From Riemerella anatipestifer (GTDB lineage: Bacteria > Bacteroidota > Bacteroidia > Flavobacteriales > Weeksellaceae), in contig NZ_CP142016.1 of NCBI RefSeq assembly GCF_035666175.1, positions 806,001-870,000 of the forward strand: DNA of 64,000 nucleotides, written 5' to 3'. The stretch's first letter is position 1. The number at the start of each line of letters is the position of its first letter. Shown piece by piece: positions 25,095-35,162 of this stretch. The position numbers and the translations under genes were made by a program. Below the pieces are notes generated by a model. It had not been told where the DNA came from and did no database searches. It saw nothing but the letters and a program-made list of their open reading frames with translations.

Positions 25095-27467
25095 ATGAAA
25101 TCAATTTGGATTGGAATGATGTTGTTTTTCAGCACCGTTCTAAATGCACAGCTTTACTTCATAGAAGGACAGATAAGAGATTTGCACGACAATACGCCTT
25201 TGGCTAACGCTAAAATAAGCATTAACGGAAAACTCATTATTACTTCTGATACTCAAGGAAATTTTAATTTTTCTTACAAAAAAGGCACTCATCATCTTTT
25301 GATAACCCACTTAGATTGTGAACCTTTTACTAAGAAGATAACGCTTGATAGAAACATTAAAATCAATATTTTCCTTGAACATCATACTAATGAAATAGAA
25401 ACTGTAGTAGTACACGGCATTCATAAAAAGTCGGGAACGGCGGTTATCAAAACATTAGAACAGTCTTTTTTAGAACAAAAAACTACCGAAAATTTAGGCA
25501 ACATATTGTCTGAAATTTCTGGAGTAAATAATATTAAAACAGGGAATAACATTTCTAAACCTGTTATACAAGGGCTTTACGGTAGTAGAGTATTAGTGAT
25601 GAACAACGGCATCAAAATGGCAGAACAAGAATGGGGCATAGAACACGCTCCTAGCGTGGACCCCAACGCTTTTGACCATATAGATGTTGTAAAGGGAGCG
25701 TCTGCACTAAAGTATGGTGGAGATGCCATAGGTGGCGTTATACTATTAGAAAGCCCTAAATATTCTAAAAAAGACACCCTTATGGGTAAAGTAGCTTTAT
25801 CAGGTATCAGCAATGGTAAAGGCTTGGCTCTGAATACGGATATTACAAAGACTTGGCAAAACGGTTGGGCTTTGCGTACGCAAGGTTCTGCCAAAAAGCT
25901 AGGAGATTTGGAAACGCCCAATTATAGTTTACAAAATACAGGTGCAGATGAAAACGCCTTCCACTTTTCCCTACAAAAAAGAGAATACGAATACGGAATC
26001 ACAGCTAAATATTCTTTCATCAACCAAAATTTTGGAATTTATAAAGGGGCTCATATCAGTAATGCAAGAAACTTTGCCGATGCCATCAACAACGGACAAT
26101 CCTACTTTACAGGTAATTTTGGTTATAAAATAGAGAATCCTAAACAAGAAGTTAGCCATCACATTGCTAAATTGGAGGCTTACAAAAGGTTAGGAAAGCT
26201 AGGGAAATTTACTTTAGAGTATGCCTTTCAGCAAAATCATAGATTTGAATACGATATTCGTAGAGGAGCGTACAATGATAAACCTGCTACCGATCTACTA
26301 CTAACTACCCAAAGTTTGGCTCTTTATCATCTATTAGAAAGACCCAACTGGCAGTGGGAAACAGGTCTATCAGGAAATTATCAGGTTAATTTTCCCGACC
26401 CAAAAACGGAGCGTTCTCGTTTAATACCAGATTACCACAGGTATGATACTGGTGCTTTTTCTATTTTCAAATATCAAAAAAATCTTTGGAAATGGGAAGC
26501 AGCTTTAAGGTATGATATGAATTTCTACGACGTGTATAAATATTACCTTAATAAAGATTGGGTAGCTTACAACCAAGCATTTCAGCAGTTTGTAATTGAA
26601 AGCAAAGGCGTGAAAACATTGGTACGTCCAAAACTTTATTATCATAATATATCAGCATCGTTGGGTATGGAATATCAGCCCACTCGCTTTCTTACTACCA
26701 AATTTAATTTGATAAGAAACAGCCGAAGTCCTAATATCGCAGAATTATTCGCTGATGGACTACACCACGCTGCCGCCATCATTGAAAAGGGAAGTATGAG
26801 CATCAAAAACGAGGAAACCTACCAAGCCCACCTAAGCATTGGTATAAAAACCTCCGTTCTTAATGGCTTTAAACTTAATGTTAATCCGTATTATTTCATT
26901 TCCGATAGTTTTATTAACCAAACACCTAACGGAGTGGAAAGTACCATTCGTGGGAACTTTCCTGTATGGCAATATCAACAGATTAAAGCCAAAATGTATG
27001 GGATAGACATAGATTCGGAGCTTAACATTACCCCAAAATTACAATGGAATGGAGCAATGAGCTATGTATACGGACAAGATTTAACCCATAATGAACCTCT
27101 GATACTTATGCCTCCAATGCAGATTAAAAACGCACTAAGGTATGATAACAAAGGTAAAAAACCGTGGCATATACAAATAGAAAACCTAGTGGTATTTAAG
27201 CAGAAAAGGTTTCCTATGAGACTTTTATCCTACGATGTATATGAGAACAATACAATAGCCAAAGAGTGGCTAGACATTAGTACACCACCCGCAGGTTATC
27301 AAATTTGGAACCTCAATGCTGGAGCAAAGCTCACTAGAAACATTCAGCTTAATTTAAGTGTTAATAATATATTCAACACAACTTATAGAGAATATCTTAA
27401 CCGTTTAAGATTTTTCTCTGATGCTTTGGGACGAAATATTATTTTTACTTGTCAATTTAATTTTTAA
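25095..27467 (+). CDS. TonB-dependent outer-membrane receptor with N-terminal carboxypeptidase-like domain
   Basis: 790 residues. A signal peptide (MKSIWIGMMLFFSTVLNA) is followed by a carboxypeptidase-regulatory-like beta sandwich (about residues 22-100), a plug domain with GLYGSRVLVMNNGIKMAEQ and VVKGASALKYGGDAIGGVI, and a barrel ending in an aromatic residue (FTCQFNF). It imports a ligand across the outer membrane using TonB energy. Its neighbours, a Cys/His protein and a His-rich lipoprotein, suggest a metal or metal complex; no SusD-like partner is present. A hairpin lies in the 80-bp gap before it. Confidence 0.9.
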   Translation: MKSIWIGMMLFFSTVLNAQLYFIEGQIRDLHDNTPLANAKISINGKLIITSDTQGNFNFSYKKGTHHLLITHLDCEPFTKKITLDRNIKINIFLEHHTNEIETVVVHGIHKKSGTAVIKTLEQSFLEQKTTENLGNILSEISGVNNIKTGNNISKPVIQGLYGSRVLVMNNGIKMAEQEWGIEHAPSVDPNAFDHIDVVKGASALKYGGDAIGGVILLESPKYSKKDTLMGKVALSGISNGKGLALNTDITKTWQNGWALRTQGSAKKLGDLETPNYSLQNTGADENAFHFSLQKREYEYGITAKYSFINQNFGIYKGAHISNARNFADAINNGQSYFTGNFGYKIENPKQEVSHHIAKLEAYKRLGKLGKFTLEYAFQQNHRFEYDIRRGAYNDKPATDLLLTTQSLALYHLLERPNWQWETGLSGNYQVNFPDPKTERSRLIPDYHRYDTGAFSIFKYQKNLWKWEAALRYDMNFYDVYKYYLNKDWVAYNQAFQQFVIESKGVKTLVRPKLYYHNISASLGMEYQPTRFLTTKFNLIRNSRSPNIAELFADGLHHAAAIIEKGSMSIKNEETYQAHLSIGIKTSVLNGFKLNVNPYYFISDSFINQTPNGVESTIRGNFPVWQYQQIKAKMYGIDIDSELNITPKLQWNGAMSYVYGQDLTHNEPLILMPPMQIKNALRYDNKGKKPWHIQIENLVVFKQKRFPMRLLSYDVYENNTIAKEWLDISTPPAGYQIWNLNAGAKLTRNIQLNLSVNNIFNTTYREYLNRLRFFSDALGRNIIFTCQFNF

Positions 27468-27504
27468 CTATTAACATTTTTAATTTAAACAATTTTAAAA
27501 CATT

Positions 27505-28074
27505 ATGAAACATTCATTTTTAAAAACCGTAGTATTATCCGCAGTAAGTATTTTAGCCCTCAACTCTTGTAGAGACAATGATGAAGCACCTGCCGATGTA
27601 CACAACCACGACGAAGTACAATACCTTACCGTTACACTTACCAATACTGCTGATAACAGCACCCAAACCGCTACATTCAGTGCTGAAGGAGCGGATAAAG
27701 AGTTAGTTTTAAAAGAAAACAACACTTATGATGTTCAGCTATCATTAGTAGCACCTCATGACGACCATACCCACGATGTTACTGATGAAATCATAGAACT
27801 AAAAGAGGAACATTTTTTCACTTACAATTTCTCTAATGTAGCTGTTAAAGTTACTAGAAAAGATGAGGCTGAAAGCACCAGAAAAGATGGTTCTAAAATA
27901 GGTCTAAAAACACAATGGCAAGTAACATCTGCTCCAAAAACAGGAGCTAAAGCCAACATTAGACTTTACCACCTCCCAACCTCTGTGAAAATGAGCGGTG
28001 CTAATGGAGATGAAGCAGGAACTGTAGTAGGAGGAGAAGAGGATATTGATGCTACTTTTAATATTAAAAAATGA
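27505..28074 (+). CDS. Histidine-rich lipoprotein of the TonB receptor operon
   Basis: 189 residues. A lipoprotein signal ends at Cys22 (LALNSC), followed by Asp/Glu. His-rich clusters (DVHNHDEV, APHDDHTHDVTD) could bind a divalent metal. The remainder is a beta-rich sandwich of unknown family. It starts 37 bp after the receptor gene on the same strand. It probably binds the ligand at the outer membrane or in the periplasm for the receptor; this is inferred from position and composition. Confidence 0.7.
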   Translation: MKHSFLKTVVLSAVSILALNSCRDNDEAPADVHNHDEVQYLTVTLTNTADNSTQTATFSAEGADKELVLKENNTYDVQLSLVAPHDDHTHDVTDEIIELKEEHFFTYNFSNVAVKVTRKDEAESTRKDGSKIGLKTQWQVTSAPKTGAKANIRLYHLPTSVKMSGANGDEAGTVVGGEEDIDATFNIKK

Positions 28075-28084
28075 AATATATTTA

Positions 28085-28092
28085 TATATTTG
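28085..28092 (+). promoter_or_regulatory. -7 box of the porin-like gene
   Basis: TATATTTG, between the lipoprotein stop and the next gene, so the porin-like gene can be transcribed separately. Confidence 0.65.
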
Positions 28093-28137
28093 CATTAATA
28101 TTAAGATGTAATGTTTAACTCAAAAAAATCAAACAAA

Positions 28138-28788
28138 ATGAAAAAAGTATTTTTACTAGGAGCATTAGCTCTGTACAGCGTTACAAATGCACAACTTAAA
28201 TTTGGTGGAAAAGCAGGATACGCCTTATCCGAAGTCGGAGATACAGGAGCTGTACGCTCTCTAAGTATAGGTGGCACTAGCATTTCTTCTTCTAGCTCAT
28301 CTACATTTTATGCAGGTTTTCTTGCAGAATACAAATTTACTAACAAATGGGCAGTTCAAGGAGAAATACTATACTCTCCCTTAAAAGGAGTAGAAGAATT
28401 CAACAGTAAAACAGGTAGTATCTATACCGATAAAAAACTAACTTACACCTTGAATAATTTGCTGGTTCCTGTATCTGCTAAATACTATGTAATAAAGAAT
28501 TTAGCTTTATCTGGAGGCTTTAATCTTGGAGTTATTTTATCGGCGAAGGTTAAAGAAAATTCTGAAACCAATATATCTGGTACTGTAGAAAAAACAAACA
28601 ACACAACTAACATTAAAAAAAACATCAACTCGTTTGATTTTTCACCGTTTATAGGAGCTGAATATAATTTCAGTAATGGGTTGTTCTTAGATACAAGGTA
28701 CAACATTGGAGTTACCGATTTAGCTAAATCTAAAGATGATAATATCAAAAGTAGACTTTGGCAAATAGGGTTTGGCTACAAGTTTTAG
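28138..28788 (+). CDS. Outer-membrane beta-barrel (porin-like) protein
   Basis: 216 residues from the ATG at 28138; a start at 28111 would add nine polar residues before the signal peptide MKKVFLLGALALYSVTNA. The mature part shows the barrel pattern of the PF13568 type (FGGKAGYALSEVG, FLAEYKFTNKWAVQGEILY, LFLDTRYNIGVTD) and ends with Phe. It has no OmpA domain. Ligand unknown. It has its own promoter and a strong terminator and need not belong to the metal operon. Confidence 0.8.
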   Translation: MKKVFLLGALALYSVTNAQLKFGGKAGYALSEVGDTGAVRSLSIGGTSISSSSSSTFYAGFLAEYKFTNKWAVQGEILYSPLKGVEEFNSKTGSIYTDKKLTYTLNNLLVPVSAKYYVIKNLALSGGFNLGVILSAKVKENSETNISGTVEKTNNTTNIKKNINSFDFSPFIGAEYNFSNGLFLDTRYNIGVTDLAKSKDDNIKSRLWQIGFGYKF

Positions 28789-28803
28789 CATTATCTTCCG
28801 CAA

Positions 28804-28841
28804 AAAGAGGCTATTTCAAAAAAAATGAAATAGCCTCTTTA
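28804..28841 (+). terminator. Strong terminator after the porin-like gene
   Basis: AAAGAGGCTATTTCA pairs perfectly with TGAAATAGCCTCTTT, followed by a T-rich tail. IS copy 4 inserted 14 bp beyond it. Confidence 0.9.
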
Positions 28842-28854
28842 TTTATTCATAGCA

Positions 28855-29834
28855 ACCCGTTGTGCATTATGAAATGAAAAAAACAAGAGTTGTTTATTAG
28901 ACTGAAAATCAGTATATTGTTTTTGCTATAAAACGATATAAATGAACAACATAGAGCAAATATATGAAAGAATTTTGGAAGTTTTAGGACTTTTTTCAGA
29001 AAATCAACTGATTAGTTATCAGAGAAGAACACCTAAAATGAGCGATTTAGAAGTCATAAGTCTTAATATTACTGCTGAATACTTGAGTATTGATAGCGAA
29101 TTACAGTTCTTTAGAAAATTGCCAAACTCTCTGATAAACAAAATTGAAAGAAGTGTTTACAATAAGCGAAAACGAAGACTATCCCTACAAACAGAGCAAA
29201 TTAGACAGCGTATTTCGATGGAGTTCAATGAGTTTGAAGATATTTTTATCGTTGATAGCATGCCAATGAAAGTTTGTGAAAACGCTCGTTCTACTCGTTC
29301 AAAAATTTGTAAAGAGCAATCCTATTCTTCACCAACATATGGTTATTGTGCTTCACAGAAATTATATTTCTATGGCTATAAACTACACGCAGTATGTTCT
29401 TTAAATGGTGTGATTAAGAATTTTGATATAAGCCCTGCATCCGTTCACGACATCCACTATTTAAAAGATATTGGTGAGCAAATGCGAAACTGTACTTTAA
29501 TTGGAGATAGAGGCTATTTATCAGCAAAAGTTCAAATAGATTTATTTAACTATGCTAATATTAAATTAGATACACCAATGAGAAGTAATCAGAAAGATTA
29601 TATTCCTCAATTTTCATTGTACAAGAAAAAGCGAAAACGAATTGAGACATTTTTCTCTCAACTTTGCGACCAATTTATGATTAAAAGAAACTATGCTAAA
29701 ACTTTTGAAGGCTTTAAAACAAGGATAATCAGTAAAATAACCGCCGCAACGGTTATTCAATATATCAATAAATTTATCTTCCAAAGAAAATTAAATCATC
29801 TAAAAATCAGTATTATTTAAAATGCACAACGAGT
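28855..29834 (+). mobile_element. IS982-family insertion sequence, copy 4
   Basis: 980 bp, flanked by the perfect 8-bp direct repeat TCATAGCA. It lies between the porin-like gene terminator and the trigger factor promoter, harming neither. Confidence 0.96.
28942..29820 (+). CDS. IS982-family transposase (copy 4)
   Basis: A full-length 292-residue DDE transposase with Asp105, Asp189 and Glu235. It differs from the other copies by Phe for Leu at residue 56, outside the catalytic core. It appears intact. Confidence 0.95.
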   Translation: MNNIEQIYERILEVLGLFSENQLISYQRRTPKMSDLEVISLNITAEYLSIDSELQFFRKLPNSLINKIERSVYNKRKRRLSLQTEQIRQRISMEFNEFEDIFIVDSMPMKVCENARSTRSKICKEQSYSSPTYGYCASQKLYFYGYKLHAVCSLNGVIKNFDISPASVHDIHYLKDIGEQMRNCTLIGDRGYLSAKVQIDLFNYANIKLDTPMRSNQKDYIPQFSLYKKKRKRIETFFSQLCDQFMIKRNYAKTFEGFKTRIISKITAATVIQYINKFIFQRKLNHLKISII

Positions 29835-29921
29835 TCATAGCATTACTTTCACAATCATTCTAGAGCGAAATATTTTACACCTATTTTTTCATAATATTGC
29901 CCAAAAGCCAGTTATTTTTAT

Positions 29922-29929
29922 TATTTTTG
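29922..29929 (+). promoter_or_regulatory. -7 box of tig
   Basis: TATTTTTG, 21 bases before the ATG, just beyond IS copy 4. Confidence 0.7.
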
Positions 29930-29950
29930 CCACTATAAAAATTTCAATTA

Positions 29951-31285
29951 ATGAAGGTTACGAGTAAAAATCACGATGAAGTAAGCGCTTTGCTTACAGT
30001 AACTTTGGGTAAAAAAGATTACAAAGACAAAGTTGAAAAACAGTTAATTAACTACGCTAAAAACGCTACTATTCCTGGTTTTAGAAAAGGTAAAGCTCCA
30101 CTAGGAATGATTAAAAGACAGTACGAAGCTGGATTAACTTACGAAGAAATCAACAAGCAAGTTTCAGAAGGTCTTAATAACTATATCAACGAAAATAAAT
30201 TAAGACTATTAGGACAACCTGTACCAGTTCCAGTAGAAGAGCTAGACACTAATCAAGAGCAGTTAGAACTTTCTTTTGAAGTAGGTTTTGAGCCAGATTT
30301 CAACATTGATTTAGCAAAATATGAAGCTCCTCACTACAAGATAGAGGCTTCTGATAAAGAAGTAGGACAAAGCATAGAGAATATGCAAAAGAGATTTGCA
30401 GAGAGAGAAGCTCAAGAAAAAATAACTAAAGATTCTTATATTTCTCTAGAAGTTTCCCAAGTAGTGGAAGAAGATGCAGGAGGAGAACACAACCACGCTC
30501 CTAAGCATGTTATCATCAATGCTGAAAACAAAGTAGCTTTTGAATTAGTTAAAAAACTTAAAAAAGACGAATCTGTAAAAGTTTCTAAAGAAGACCTCAC
30601 TAAAGACGAGGATTTAGCTAAGTTTTTAGGATTTGCTAAAGAAGAAGCAGAACAACTACATCACAATAAAGTTGAAGTAACTGTGAAAGATATTTACAAA
30701 CTGAACTTAGCTGAACTAAGCCAAGAGTTATTTGATTCTGTTTACGGTAAAGACACTGTAAAGTCTGAAGAAGAGCTTAAAGCTAAAGTAAAATCTGAAT
30801 TAGACGAATATTTCCAACAGAATGCAGATGTACACTTTGTAAATAAGGTATTAGAGCAAATTACCGAGAAAGAAGAAGTAAAACTTCCAGAGGCTTTCTT
30901 AATTAAGTGGTTGATGTTCTCTAATCCAAATATTGCAACAGAGGAACAAGCTAAAGAAATATTTGAAGCAGAAAAGAACCAAATTAAATATCAAGTTATT
31001 GAAGGTAAGCTAATGTCTGACAATGATGTTAAGATAGATTATGCTGATGTTTTAGCACAAGCTGAACAATTAGTGAGAAATCAATTAGCTATTTATGGTA
31101 TCCACCATCTTTCTGATGAGGAAATCCAAAAATATGCCGTAGAAATGCTTAAAAATCAAGAGCAAGTAAGACAAATATCTTCAGAAGTAGCTATGGCTAA
31201 ACTAAAAGATGTTATCTTAGAAAAAGCTTCTAAAAAGGAAAGCAAAATCTCTCACGATGATTTCTTAAAAGAAATCCAGGGTTAG
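29951..31285 (+). CDS. tig: Trigger factor
   Basis: 444 residues, a ribosome-bound chaperone for nascent chains. The N-terminal ribosome-docking loop is recognisable as IPGFRKGKAPLGMIKRQYE (residues 36-54), close to the GFRxGKxP consensus. The middle part, where a FKBP-type prolyl isomerase usually sits, is poorly conserved, as in other Bacteroidota, and the C-terminal arms are helical and charged. It is monocistronic, ending in a hairpin. Confidence 0.93.
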   Translation: MKVTSKNHDEVSALLTVTLGKKDYKDKVEKQLINYAKNATIPGFRKGKAPLGMIKRQYEAGLTYEEINKQVSEGLNNYINENKLRLLGQPVPVPVEELDTNQEQLELSFEVGFEPDFNIDLAKYEAPHYKIEASDKEVGQSIENMQKRFAEREAQEKITKDSYISLEVSQVVEEDAGGEHNHAPKHVIINAENKVAFELVKKLKKDESVKVSKEDLTKDEDLAKFLGFAKEEAEQLHHNKVEVTVKDIYKLNLAELSQELFDSVYGKDTVKSEEELKAKVKSELDEYFQQNADVHFVNKVLEQITEKEEVKLPEAFLIKWLMFSNPNIATEEQAKEIFEAEKNQIKYQVIEGKLMSDNDVKIDYADVLAQAEQLVRNQLAIYGIHHLSDEEIQKYAVEMLKNQEQVRQISSEVAMAKLKDVILEKASKKESKISHDDFLKEIQG

Positions 31286-31311
31286 TATTACCCTTGAATT
31301 TGATATAATTT

Positions 31312-31348
31312 TCAAAACCTCACTTTATATAAAGTAAGGTTTTTTTAT
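31312..31348 (+). terminator. Terminator of tig
   Basis: AAAACCT-ACTTT pairs with AAAGT-AGGTTTT with one internal mismatch, followed by T7. Confidence 0.75.
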
Positions 31349-31411
31349 TTCTCATAATCAACTACTTAAACAAATACAATATAAATTCTATTCGATGCAT
31401 TATTAAAATAA

Positions 31412-31526
31412 TTAACATTGAATACTCTTTTTTAACATTTTTTAACAATCTTTCAAAATTGCTTTAAATAAAGGTTTTTGAAAATAATTTAACATTTTAT
31501 TAATATATAGTTAACTATTATTAACA
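31412..31526. repeat. Cluster of six TTAAC(A/T) motifs upstream of rlpA
   Basis: In the 305-bp gap between tig and the RlpA gene, TTAACA starts at 31412, 31432, 31442, 31489 and 31521, and TTAACT at 31511. Several spacings are 10 or 20 bp, one or two turns of the helix. The rest of the gap holds the tig terminator and AT-rich sequence with no gene. It may be a regulator binding array, but AT-rich chance must be excluded. Confidence 0.4.
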
Positions 31527-31556
31527 TATAAATATGGTGAGTAGGGAGACTAAGTA

Positions 31557-31564
31557 TAAATTTG
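31557..31564 (+). promoter_or_regulatory. -7 box of the RlpA-like gene
   Basis: TAAATTTG, about 27 bases before the ATG. Confidence 0.65.
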
Positions 31565-31591
31565 CCCCCGTAAAACAAATAAAAATTCAAA

Positions 31592-31972
31592 ATGATGAAA
31601 AGAACAATTCTCGTAATCATAATGATTATTTCTTTTGTAGGAGTTTATTCGTTTAAAAGTAATAATGATGAAACAGGCAGTAGCTACGCTTCTTATTACC
31701 ACGATAAATTTAATGGAAGAAAAACAGCAAGTGGTGAAATTTTTAACAATAATGAACTCACTGCCGCTCATAAGAGATTACCATTCGGAACATTGGTAGA
31801 AATAACTAACCTTAGAACTGGTAAAAGTGTAGTAGTTAGGGTAAATGATAGAGGGCCTTATGTTAAAGGACGCTCTTTTGACCTCAGCAAAGCCGCTTAT
31901 AACGCCATAGGAGATCACAGAAGAGGTACAATGCCTATTACTTATAAAGTTCTAAGTGAAGACGAAATTTAA
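31592..31972 (+). CDS. RlpA-like double-psi beta-barrel protein
   Basis: 126 residues: a short membrane-spanning or signal segment (TILVIIMIISFVGVY), then the RlpA core with ASYYHDKFNGRKTASGE, AAHKRLPFGTLVEITN and VNDRGPYVKGRSFDLS, including the His and Asp residues used for glycan cleavage in lytic RlpA proteins. There is no SPOR domain. It may act on peptidoglycan in the periplasm; enzymatic activity is not certain, since several RlpA proteins are inactive. It has an unusually long upstream region with the TTAACA cluster. Confidence 0.9.
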   Translation: MMKRTILVIIMIISFVGVYSFKSNNDETGSSYASYYHDKFNGRKTASGEIFNNNELTAAHKRLPFGTLVEITNLRTGKSVVVRVNDRGPYVKGRSFDLSKAAYNAIGDHRRGTMPITYKVLSEDEI

Positions 31973-31991
31973 TCAAAACAACTAAAAGAAA

Positions 31992-32027
31992 AAGCTCATC
32001 TTACTAAACATAAGATGAGTTTTTTTG
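31992..32027 (+). terminator. Terminator of the RlpA-like gene
   Basis: CTCATCTTA pairs with TAAGATGAG, followed by T7. Confidence 0.85.
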
Positions 32028-32035
32028 TTTTAATA

Positions 32036-32077
32036 AAATCCTTGCCGTTTTTCTATAGAGAAAAGGCAAGGATTGAC
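32036..32077 (-). terminator. Terminator of the glycerol operon
   Basis: AATCCTTGCC pairs with GGCAAGGATT, and on the minus strand a T run follows. It stands back to back with the preceding terminator. Confidence 0.8.
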
Positions 32078-32082
32078 TAATT

Positions 32083-32835
32083 TTAGAATACAGTAGCTGC
32101 TAACTGTACCCTAGCATGCTTTAATGAAGGATTCCACATACTAGTTACAGATACTGGGATACTGTAGCTTTCTGACAGATTGAAAGTCTTTTTAGTAGTG
32201 AAACCTACATTTACTAAATCAAACTTATTTTTCCCATAAATATGAGTTTCCCCATTAAGAGAAAATCCTACCCCTACAAATGGAGACACCGTAACCTCTC
32301 TACCTGCATCTATATCATAAGCCGCTTGCACATAAGTTGAGTAACGCTGTTTGGTATTATCATTTTCTCTATCTACCATACCAAACAAGAAAACATCTGC
32401 TTCCAAAGTTAGTGGTAATTCTTTACCTAAATAATAGGAAGTTCTCAAATCTAATATATGCCCAGACTGCCTTGCATTATAGTTCCAAATTCCTTTGCCA
32501 TAACGGTCATTAACATCATTAAATAAATCCCACAAAGCAACCGTTAGCCCATTCTTAGAATACTGTACAAAATAATCTATCTCCTTATACTGGGTCTGTC
32601 CGCCTTCTCTATTTGTCATTGCCATTCCGCCCCAAGTACCTACTTTAAACACACCTTCTTTATCCAAATTAATTGCTGTATAAACTGCTGTAATTGGCTT
32701 ATCAGAAATTACCAACCCTCTCCACAAATGGTTAGTTTGAAGGTTAGCTGTAAAATCAACTCTTGGTTTTTCTTTCTCTTGTGCTGACATACCTAAAGAA
32801 AGAAAAGAGGTAAGTATTAATACTATCTTTTTCAT
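32083..32835 (-). CDS. Outer-membrane protein of the glycerol operon, candidate glycerol channel
   Basis: 250 residues. A signal peptide (MKKIVLILTSFLSLGMSA) is followed by strand-rich sequence beginning VDFTANLQTNHLWRGL and ending VQLAATVF, with the terminal Phe of barrel proteins. It is the last gene of glpD-glpK-glpF and lies 23 bp after glpF. I do not know a named family. An outer-membrane pore for glycerol or glycerophosphodiesters is a reasonable inference from position. Confidence 0.65.
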   Translation of the reverse strand: MKKIVLILTSFLSLGMSAQEKEKPRVDFTANLQTNHLWRGLVISDKPITAVYTAINLDKEGVFKVGTWGGMAMTNREGGQTQYKEIDYFVQYSKNGLTVALWDLFNDVNDRYGKGIWNYNARQSGHILDLRTSYYLGKELPLTLEADVFLFGMVDRENDNTKQRYSTYVQAAYDIDAGREVTVSPFVGVGFSLNGETHIYGKNKFDLVNVGFTTKKTFNLSESYSIPVSVTSMWNPSLKHARVQLAATVF

Positions 32836-32858
32836 CTTAATTTAAAATTTAAGTATTT

Positions 32859-33590
32859 TTACGATAATGCTGTATAACACAATGCTGCCAATGCACAACC
32901 AATAATAGGTCCTAACACTGGTATCCACGCATAGCCCCAATCACTACTTCCCTTAATAGGTAATATTGCGTGCATGATACGAGGTCCTAAATCACGAGCT
33001 GGATTTATTGCATATCCTGTAGTTCCTCCTAAAGAAAGACCTATCACCCAAACAATAATAGAAACCGGCAATGCACCTATTGAGCCTAGACCAATAGTAG
33101 CACTTCCCATAGTATCAGAATTAAAAGTAGGGTTTGCTAAGTAAAATATTAAAAATATCAATAAGAAAGTTCCTATAATTTCAGATAATAGATTACTTAA
33201 AGGCTTTCTAATCGCTGGTCCTGTGCTAAAGCAAGCCAACTTACCACCCTCATCTTCTGTAATATCAAAATGATCTTTGTAGAATACCCAAACCAAAAAT
33301 GCTCCCAACATAGCACCTAACATTTCTCCAGCTATATAAGTAGGTACCTCTTGCCAAGCGAATTTACCCGCAATAGCCAACCCTAATGTTACCGCTGGAT
33401 TAAGGTGAGCTCCACTTATGGGACCTGCAATAGTTACTCCTGCAAACACAGCAAATGCCCATGCCGTAGTAATAACTATCCAACCTGAATTATTACCTTT
33501 AGTTCCGTTAAGAACTACATTTGCTACTACGCCGTTTCCTAATAAAATTAGAACGGCTGTTCCTATAACTTCAGCTATAAATGGTGTCAT
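32859..33590 (-). CDS. glpF: Glycerol uptake facilitator GlpF
   Basis: 243 residues, six membrane spans with two half-helices. NPA boxes are at residues 64-66 and 196-198. Asp200 after the second box (NPARDLGPR) is typical of glycerol-conducting members and not of water-only aquaporins. It lets glycerol cross the inner membrane. It starts 19 bp after glpK. Confidence 0.95.
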   Translation of the reverse strand: MTPFIAEVIGTAVLILLGNGVVANVVLNGTKGNNSGWIVITTAWAFAVFAGVTIAGPISGAHLNPAVTLGLAIAGKFAWQEVPTYIAGEMLGAMLGAFLVWVFYKDHFDITEDEGGKLACFSTGPAIRKPLSNLLSEIIGTFLLIFLIFYLANPTFNSDTMGSATIGLGSIGALPVSIIVWVIGLSLGGTTGYAINPARDLGPRIMHAILPIKGSSDWGYAWIPVLGPIIGCALAALCYTALS

Positions 33591-33609
33591 AATTTTAAAG
33601 TTTTAAAGA

Positions 33610-35109
<1,500 letters not shown>

Positions 35110-35162
35110 TCACTTAATATTTGGATTACACTTTTTATTAAATTCTTTATTAAGAAGGTATT

